Below, piece by piece: positions 58,379-64,000 of a stretch of 64,000 nucleotides of DNA (its first letter is position 1; every line of letters begins with the position of its first letter). Made by a program: the position numbers and the translations under genes. The notes under the pieces are model-generated. The model had not been told where the DNA came from, did no database searches, and was given only the letters and a program-made list of their open reading frames with translations. The stretch covers positions 1-64,000 of the forward strand of contig NZ_RIAV01000015.1 of the NCBI RefSeq assembly GCF_003852715.1, written 5' to 3'. This DNA comes from Ectobacillus antri. GTDB taxonomy: Bacteria > Bacillota > Bacilli > Bacillales > Bacillaceae_G.

Positions 58379-59710
58379 ATGTTTTCTTGTTCAACCGTCA
58401 AACTTGTCACTGGTAATGTGAAGAGTTTACATGAAATTCGCTTATCGAAGCGGCTCGCTATGCAGTGGAAACTTCGTCCAGGTGACTCTTTTACGATTTT
58501 TTTTGGTCTAACAAACGTGTTCGTGAATATTACTTCAATAGATGAGATTGGAAATCATATCGTTTGTCATCCAGAACTTTTATCACAACTTCTTTTACCA
58601 GAAGAACGCGTACTTAGGTGCAGTTATTTACCGTCTCATCAAGAGCTGTTAGTCGGTCCTGTCATTGCCGTCATCACAGAAATACAAAGCGCTTCATTCG
58701 GCAATATTTCTGCATTTTGCGAAGAGCTTGCAATCCTTTCCGAAAAGCAAGGCTACTTTTTTTATGTCACCTCTTTACCTTTGTGGAGTACAGGCTACAC
58801 GTATGAAGATGGCTCATGGGTCTTAAAGAAAGTCCCCTTTCCGAGTGTGGTACATAATCGTATACACTCACGTAAAACAGAACAAAGTGATGATTTTGCC
58901 AGTTGGAAAGATCTCATTACACAGCACGGTATCCCTTACTTTAATGAGCGTTTCTTAAACAAGTGGGAGATTTATAACACTTTAGAAAATTTTTCTTATT
59001 TACAACCATACGTACCGCGCACGTATTTATTTACCAGCTTTTCTGCTTTACAAGATTCTCTCAGTATGTTTCCTGTTTTATTTATAAAGCCAGCATACGG
59101 AAGCCAAGGACGCCATATCTTTAAAGTTACGAAGCAAAATGAGCAATATATCCTAGATTATACTACGTTTCAAGGTGATATTAGTCGTTCGTATTCATCG
59201 GTAAAAGATTTATTTTTAACGCTCAAGCATTATGTTGGAAAGCGTCCGTATATCATTCAGCAAGGACTCAGTTTGTACACATACACGGAGCGTCCCGTCG
59301 ACTTTAGATTGTTGTGTCACTTATCTGACACAGGCTGGCGTGTTTCATCTTCGGTTGCTCGCGTTTCCTCTCCTCATGAGTTTGTTTCCAATGTTGCGAT
59401 GGGAGGAGAGATGTATAAGCTAGAAGAAGTGCTGTATTCAGGTTTTGAACAGAAGGAAGTAAAACACCTAAAGAAGCTTCTTTATGAATTGGCTATCGAG
59501 ATTGCAAAATGCATCAATCAATCCTATGAAGGACTATACGGGGAATTCGGTATGGACTTGGCAATTGATACATCCGGCAACCCCTGGCTGTTGGAGGTAA
59601 ATGTAAAACCGTCTAAAAATATGCCTGCATCCGATCGCATAAGACCTTCTGTACGCTCTATATTAGATTATTGTTGTTCAATTGCTCAACAACCGCTAAG
59701 GAGGAATTAA
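58379..59710 (+). CDS. yheD: Spore-coat-associated ATP-grasp protein, YheD-like (1 of 4)
   Basis: A 443-residue protein of the YheC/YheD ATP-grasp family. An N-terminal beta-rich region (about 1-150) precedes NRIHSRKTE and FLNKWEIYNTL near 192, then the ATP-grasp core: FIKPAYGSQG (about 235-244), RPVDFRLLCH near 327, and GEFGMDLAID with LLEVNVKPSK near 400-425. Such proteins are coat-associated in B. subtilis; the reaction is unknown but ATP-dependent carboxylate-amine ligation is the fold's usual chemistry. First of four overlapping genes. The ribosome site is weak (GAGGCG). Confidence 0.88.
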   Translation: MFSCSTVKLVTGNVKSLHEIRLSKRLAMQWKLRPGDSFTIFFGLTNVFVNITSIDEIGNHIVCHPELLSQLLLPEERVLRCSYLPSHQELLVGPVIAVITEIQSASFGNISAFCEELAILSEKQGYFFYVTSLPLWSTGYTYEDGSWVLKKVPFPSVVHNRIHSRKTEQSDDFASWKDLITQHGIPYFNERFLNKWEIYNTLENFSYLQPYVPRTYLFTSFSALQDSLSMFPVLFIKPAYGSQGRHIFKVTKQNEQYILDYTTFQGDISRSYSSVKDLFLTLKHYVGKRPYIIQQGLSLYTYTERPVDFRLLCHLSDTGWRVSSSVARVSSPHEFVSNVAMGGEMYKLEEVLYSGFEQKEVKHLKKLLYELAIEIAKCINQSYEGLYGEFGMDLAIDTSGNPWLLEVNVKPSKNMPASDRIRPSVRSILDYCCSIAQQPLRRN

Positions 59711-59711
59711 A

Positions 59712-60773
59712 ATGATGCTTGGTTTGTTATCAATACGTGCAACTGAAATGGAATATTTCACTGAAATTGCGAAACGAGGACATTTATACAATATACAAGT
59801 TGTCCGCTTTACACCTACTGACATCAATCCGGCTACAGAACTCGTATCCGGTTTTTTATTTCATAATGAAACGCAAAGATGGAAAAAGGAAATTTTTCCA
59901 ATCCCTTCTTATATATATGACCGCTGTTTTTACAATAGCTCAGATGCCTCTCGTAAAGCAAGACCGATTGTCGACTGGTTGAAAAAACGCCCTAGCACAA
60001 CTTTTTTAGGACATGGGCTACCCGATAAAATGCAAACATACGCAATCTTGCAAAAACATAAAACTGTTGCTCATTACCTTCCAGTTACTGAAACAGCTAC
60101 AACGGAAAGTGTATGGGACGATATCAGTAAGAAAGGCGAAGTGATTTTAAAGCCGCTGCAAGGTTCTCAAGGGAACGGACTTTGTCGTATCATCATGCGC
60201 CGAAAAGGCTTTGAAGTATATATACAATCTGTAAAAGATGTGAAGCAAGAGCTTTTTCAAACAAAAGATGAGCTTATGAATTGGCTAAACATTACACTTC
60301 GCCGTCCTTATGTTAAGCAGCCTTATCTTTCTGTACAAGATCGGATGGGAAGACCCTTTGATATTCGCATTTTATTGCAGAAGAACGAACAAGGTAAATG
60401 GCAGGAAGCAGGGCGCGGTGTAAGGATTGGCGATGAGCAAAGCTTAGTTTCTAACCTCAATGCCGGCAGTCATGCATTCTCCTACTCTACTTGGAAACAA
60501 TCCTATCCGCGCCGTGATATAGCGTTATTCGAAAGTGATTTGCACACTCTAATCTCAGCCGTTCCTGCAGCCCTTGAGAAAGAACTTCCTCCTTTATTTG
60601 AGATTGGAATTGATGTAGCTTTTGACAGAAGTCGTGCGGTATGGTTACTTGATGTAAACTCCAAGCCTGGACGAAAGGTATTGCTTGAAAGCAACCCTTC
60701 CTGTGCCGAGGGATTGTATCGCGCTCCGCTTTTGTATTGTCATTCTCTAGCTAAGGGAGCGGATGTGCTATGA
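59712..60773 (+). CDS. yheC: Spore-coat-associated ATP-grasp protein, YheC-like (2 of 4)
   Basis: A 353-residue member. It lacks the long N-terminal region of YheD and begins with a short domain containing PSYIYDRCFYNSSDASRKAR near 66-85. It then has FLGHGLPDKMQTYAIL, ILKPLQGSQGNGLCRI near 145, QPYLSVQDRMGRPFDIRILLQ, and LFEIGIDVAF with LLDVNSKPGRK. This closely follows my memory of YheC from B. subtilis. ATG one base after the previous stop, with AAGGAGGA inside the end of that gene. Confidence 0.88.
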   Translation: MMLGLLSIRATEMEYFTEIAKRGHLYNIQVVRFTPTDINPATELVSGFLFHNETQRWKKEIFPIPSYIYDRCFYNSSDASRKARPIVDWLKKRPSTTFLGHGLPDKMQTYAILQKHKTVAHYLPVTETATTESVWDDISKKGEVILKPLQGSQGNGLCRIIMRRKGFEVYIQSVKDVKQELFQTKDELMNWLNITLRRPYVKQPYLSVQDRMGRPFDIRILLQKNEQGKWQEAGRGVRIGDEQSLVSNLNAGSHAFSYSTWKQSYPRRDIALFESDLHTLISAVPAALEKELPPLFEIGIDVAFDRSRAVWLLDVNSKPGRKVLLESNPSCAEGLYRAPLLYCHSLAKGADVL

Positions 60774-62134
60774 ACCGGAAACAATTCCAGCTTGCTGAAG
60801 GAACACGAGAGCCTGGTATCGTGTATGTGCCATATACTGTCTCAGAAACAAATGCACTGCGATATATCTCCTTTGGTACTTGTGTTGTACCCTGTGAAAT
60901 AAAAACAGACTACTTATCAGATTCTACCATTACAATTGGACGTGAGGTGTTACAAGAGCTACGCCTGCCTTTTTTATCTGATATACATGTCTTCCTGCAT
61001 GATGATACCATTATTATCGGACCTTTGATTGGGATTTTTACAGCTGGCTTTACAGAATCTCAGCTCAGGCCCATTGGAGAACGCTCTTTATTTTTTGCAA
61101 ATCTCTTAACCTCAAAACCAGCTCAAAAGGCTTATTTATTTGTATTCGGTTCTCATAACATCAATTGGCAAGAAGGGATTATCACAGGCTACTTCTATAA
61201 CCAAGAGCGCTGGGTACAATATGATATCCCTTTTCCAAATGTTGTATATGATCGCCTTCCCAATCGCAAGACAGAGAATCATCGTGCCATCGCACGTGTG
61301 AAAAATCGACTACAGCAGGAATACTTAATCCCATGGTTTAACCCCGGCTTCTTTAATAAATGGGATATTTATACCTTGTTGAAAAACGATAAAGAAGTAG
61401 CCTCCTACCTGCCCGAAACACGGTTGTTTTCCGGATTTGAAGAAGTCGAACTTCTTCTCTCTAAATACAGACATGTGTATATTAAACCTATGAATGGGAG
61501 TCTGGGTAATGGGATTTATCAAGTCAGATACTCCTTTGAGCATAATGAATATTACTGCCGCTACCGTGATGAAGAGGGAAATAAACTTAGAAAATATCAT
61601 TCATTGGAATTTTTAATGAACCACCTTCTTGCAGACGTAGATTTGCATACCTTTATTGTACAACAAGGGATCCCTCTCCTACGTGTAAACGGCAATCCTG
61701 TAGATTTTCGAATTCATACCAATAAAAATCGAAGCGGCGAATGGATTGTGAGTGCCATCGCTGCCAAAATAGCTGGTCAAGGTAGCATGACCACCCACAT
61801 TAATAATGGGGGGGAAGTGAAAACATTAGAAGAAATCTTCCCAGATGATAAGGAGCGTCAAACAATAAAGGAACGTTTGACAACAGTCACTTTACTGCTA
61901 AGCAAGCAGATTGATGCCACCGTCACTGGTTATATCGGTGAGATTGGCTTTGATGTAGGTGTTGATAAAAACGGACATGTTTGGCTTTTTGAAGCCAATT
62001 CAAAGCCCGGACGCTCTATTTTTGATTACCCGAAACTACGAGAAGGCGACCTTATTACCAAAGAGTTATTCCTCGATTATGCCTTGCATCTTACAGAAAA
62101 AGCGTTATTTACACCAGAGGAACTTTTTCAATGA
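60770..62134 (+). CDS. Spore-coat-associated ATP-grasp protein, YheD-like (3 of 4)
   Basis: A 454-residue YheD-type protein. N-terminal region with LIGIFTAGFTE near 85 and a VVYDRLPNRKTENH block near 160. Then FFNKWDIYTLL, YIKPMNGSLGNGIYQV near 240, NPVDFRIHTNK, and GEIGFDVGVD with LFEANSKPGRS. Overlaps the second gene by four bases (ATGA). Its catalytic-core residues are all conserved, so it is a full paralogue rather than a remnant. Confidence 0.87.
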   Translation: MNRKQFQLAEGTREPGIVYVPYTVSETNALRYISFGTCVVPCEIKTDYLSDSTITIGREVLQELRLPFLSDIHVFLHDDTIIIGPLIGIFTAGFTESQLRPIGERSLFFANLLTSKPAQKAYLFVFGSHNINWQEGIITGYFYNQERWVQYDIPFPNVVYDRLPNRKTENHRAIARVKNRLQQEYLIPWFNPGFFNKWDIYTLLKNDKEVASYLPETRLFSGFEEVELLLSKYRHVYIKPMNGSLGNGIYQVRYSFEHNEYYCRYRDEEGNKLRKYHSLEFLMNHLLADVDLHTFIVQQGIPLLRVNGNPVDFRIHTNKNRSGEWIVSAIAAKIAGQGSMTTHINNGGEVKTLEEIFPDDKERQTIKERLTTVTLLLSKQIDATVTGYIGEIGFDVGVDKNGHVWLFEANSKPGRSIFDYPKLREGDLITKELFLDYALHLTEKALFTPEELFQ

Positions 62135-63273
62135 TAATTGGTTATAAAAAAGGCGTATGGTACTGCGATACTCCAAAACAAAGATTAGGTCACATCCTTT
62201 TGGATTCTCCTATTCCCATACAAGCTCAAACATTTGAAGTTCACGCACATACCGGTCGAGTCGGTCCTTTAATAGGCGTTCTCATAGGGGGAACTGCAGA
62301 AGGTAAAGGTTACGGAGACTGGAAAAGACTCAGCGCTTTGCTTCGTACCATCCGAGCTAACAACGGAATTGGTTTTCTTTTTACATCTTATAATGTAAAA
62401 AGTGATTACATTGTGGGTTACATGCAACAGAAGCAATCTTGGATTCCCTATCATATGCCTTATCCAGATGTCGTATATAACCGGATTCCCAATCGTACAC
62501 AAGAGCAAACTAGAGAAGCACAGTATACACTAAACACTCTATCATGTAAAAATATTCCTGTCTTTAATTCGGAATTTTTTTCAAAGTGGGATGTTTACAA
62601 GGCTCTTTCAGCTGAAGAACAATTACAGCGCTATTTACCGGACACCGTTCTAATTGAAACTAAAAAAAATCTCTATCAACATCTCACTATTCATTCTGTT
62701 TTATATATCAAGCAGGCTCATGGTGCAAAAGGAAAAAAACTATTACGCATAACAAATCAAGGTGATATATTGCGTATTGAAAGACCTATGAATTCTCCTT
62801 ATACATGTAGCCTTGAAGCGCTGTGGGAAATGTTTTGTCATGAACAATCCTCATTTATTGCACAGCAAGCAATTGAACACGATGAACATGACGGTAAAAA
62901 ATATGATTTGCGCATTGTTTCTCATTATGTACACGGTTCTTTTAGAATTAGCGGTGTTGGCGTTCGTGTTGCAGGCAGTGGAAATATTGTTACACACGTG
63001 CCAAACGGTGGACATATTATTGCGTTAGAAGCGTTAGAAAGACCGGTTCGCTTCAAGGAACTGGAGCACCTTGTTGCTCTCTGCGGGCAAAGCTTAATAG
63101 CATCTTTTGGGTGTGTTCGTGAATTCTCACTAGATATCGGTGTCGACCCGAATGGACGTTATTATATCTTTGAAGCGAACGCAAAGCCGATGCGTTTTGA
63201 TGAGCCTGTTATTGAAGCACAGGTCATGCAAAATCTTGTGACCATATGTTTTCAAGAAGCAGGATTTTTATAA
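62131..63273 (+). CDS. Spore-coat-associated ATP-grasp protein, YheC/YheD-like (4 of 4)
   Basis: A 380-residue member with a shortened N-terminal region (GPLIGVLIGGTAEG near 45-60), PDVVYNRIPNRTQEQTREA, and FFSKWDVYKAL. The core deviates: the usual KP-xGSxG loop reads YIKQAHGAKGKKLLRI, and the final loop reads IFEANAKPMRF. DLRIVSHY and LDIGVD are kept. Nucleotide handling may differ from the other three. Overlaps gene three by four bases. Last of the four. Confidence 0.85.
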   Translation: MIIGYKKGVWYCDTPKQRLGHILLDSPIPIQAQTFEVHAHTGRVGPLIGVLIGGTAEGKGYGDWKRLSALLRTIRANNGIGFLFTSYNVKSDYIVGYMQQKQSWIPYHMPYPDVVYNRIPNRTQEQTREAQYTLNTLSCKNIPVFNSEFFSKWDVYKALSAEEQLQRYLPDTVLIETKKNLYQHLTIHSVLYIKQAHGAKGKKLLRITNQGDILRIERPMNSPYTCSLEALWEMFCHEQSSFIAQQAIEHDEHDGKKYDLRIVSHYVHGSFRISGVGVRVAGSGNIVTHVPNGGHIIALEALERPVRFKELEHLVALCGQSLIASFGCVREFSLDIGVDPNGRYYIFEANAKPMRFDEPVIEAQVMQNLVTICFQEAGFL

Positions 63274-63320
63274 CATTATGTCGTATTCCATATAGCATCA
63301 TCACCAAAGGGGAGACACAT

Positions 63321-63524
63321 ATGTTTACACACTTTCAATACAAGCCTTTATTCACTTCGTTGCCAGGATGGCGCATTTCTTTTTTCTTCCAAAAAACATA
63401 CTATACAGCTACGTATCATAAAGATGGTCGAATTGAATGGGGAGATACTGTCCCTGATGCTAGGCATGAGCAAGAAATGCTGGCTCATATTCACGAGCTT
63501 ATGCTGTATCACGTATATGAATAA
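63321..63524 (+). CDS. yheE: YheE-like small protein
   Basis: A 68-residue protein, MFTHFQYKPLFTSLPGWRIS then FFFQKTYYTATYHKDGRIEWG, resembling YheE (DUF5342) of B. subtilis, which follows yheC/yheD in order. ATG 63321 after AAGGGGAG; the longer frame overlaps the previous gene and has no site. The function is unknown. Confidence 0.75.
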   Translation: MFTHFQYKPLFTSLPGWRISFFFQKTYYTATYHKDGRIEWGDTVPDARHEQEMLAHIHELMLYHVYE

Positions 63525-63525
63525 T

Positions 63526-63556
63526 AAAAACCCTTCAAAATGGAAGGGTTTTTATG
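63526..63556 (+). terminator. Intrinsic terminator after yheE
   Basis: AAAAACCCTTC / GAAGGGTTTTT with a six-base loop. It ends the yheDCDC-yheE run. Confidence 0.88.
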
Positions 63557-63611
63557 TTTAAAATTTCTGTGCTACACTTAATACAATAAGGTTTACATAA
63601 GGAGATTTTAC

Positions 63612-64000
63612 ATGTTAGACAAACTAAAACAATACTATGGTACAGTCGTTACCGATACATCTGAAGATACATATGACCTATATAGCTGGTATGCTGATAC
63701 CGGCGGACAAAAATTTGGCATTTTAAAAGAAAACCTTACGAAAAAAGACGAAGATCTTCTCTCTCTCTTTTTAACTCCTCTTCTCGAGGATGACTGGTCA
63801 CAAGCACAGAAGGCATGGAAAGCCTTTTTATTTCAATCTGGTTCTTTTCCTTCAATAGAAGCAAAAGCTGTTAGGTTTTTACACTTTTCCTTAAAGCAGC
63901 CTTTTTTTGAAAAACAGGCTTGGCAAGAGGCCTTGACAGGACTATTGGCAACGGAATTTATCGTTGTGTGGAAAGACGATAAAACTGGAGTTATTATTGA
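63612..64000 (+). CDS. N-terminal part of a possible PucR/CdaR-type regulator (cut by window edge)
   Basis: At least 129 codons, starting MLDKLKQYYGTVVTDTSEDT after an AAGGAG site seven bases upstream. The segment GGQKFGILKENLTKKDEDLL and the acidic LTPLLEDDWSQAQKAWKAFL resemble the front of helix-turn-helix regulators of the PucR type in Bacillus, but the DNA-binding part is beyond the edge. Identification is tentative. It is transcribed after the yheE terminator. Confidence 0.45.
   Translation, partial: MLDKLKQYYGTVVTDTSEDTYDLYSWYADTGGQKFGILKENLTKKDEDLLSLFLTPLLEDDWSQAQKAWKAFLFQSGSFPSIEAKAVRFLHFSLKQPFFEKQAWQEALTGLLATEFIVVWKDDKTGVII

Overview
The window reads as a chromosomal segment of an endospore-forming member of the Bacillaceae with moderately low G+C. 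Almost every gene has a recognisable counterpart in the Bacillus subtilis yhj/yhf/yhg/yha/yhe region, with the order largely kept. The glyoxylate-shunt pair aceB-aceA and four tandem YheC/YheD proteins are features I associate more with the B. cereus side of the family than with B. subtilis 168. I cannot assign a species. I see no rRNA, tRNA, CRISPR array, prophage or transposase gene.

Layout. 1-9.0 kb (minus strand): the AddAB recombination nuclease with a downstream HNH protein, a TVP38/DedA-like membrane protein and the competence master regulator ComK. 9.0-14.8 kb: glyoxylate shunt under a textbook CcpA site, an M48 membrane protease and a SCO-type copper chaperone. 14.8-26.7 kb: acyl-CoA ligase, lipoate ligase, a metallo-hydrolase, a LacI-type regulator, the YhgD/YhgE regulator-membrane protein pair with two matching operators, a photolyase and a large secreted nuclease. 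27-33 kb: haem biosynthesis hemE-hemH-hemY behind the class A penicillin-binding protein pbpF. 33-40 kb: ecsABC, hit, yhaH, the transition-state regulator hpr, several very small membrane proteins, and the foldase prsA. 40-44 kb: glycerol catabolism glpP-glpK-glpD with leader terminators but no glpF. 44-50 kb: yhaL and the RNase/SbcCD-like yhaO-yhaN-yhaM operon. 50-57 kb: fatty-acid/redox genes, hemZ and yhaX. 57-64 kb: an alkyl-base DNA glycosylase, yheA, four consecutive ATP-grasp spore-coat-associated proteins, yheE and a truncated gene at the right edge.

Three families of dispersed non-coding repeats, two copies each, sit in intergenic gaps: one at the left edge and next to yheA, one MITE-like element next to aceA and inside the glpD leader, and one long palindromic element after hemY and between prsA and glpD. 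A fourth unusual stretch, between ecsA and hit, carries five spaced copies of an AAATGRGGTGTC-like motif followed by an intrinsic terminator, with no gene on that strand to terminate. That stretch is the best candidate for an undescribed RNA or repeat element. The YheC/YheD quartet is the most distinctive protein-coding cluster.

Functional links: carbon-source control joins aceBA and glpK (both with CcpA sites). GlpP-type leader terminators precede glpK and glpD. Haem genes occur at two places (hemEHY and hemZ). Spore-related genes (hpr, YjcZ-type peptides, yhaL, yheC/D) are scattered throughout. All identifications are from reading motifs and remembered family features; no database search was run.
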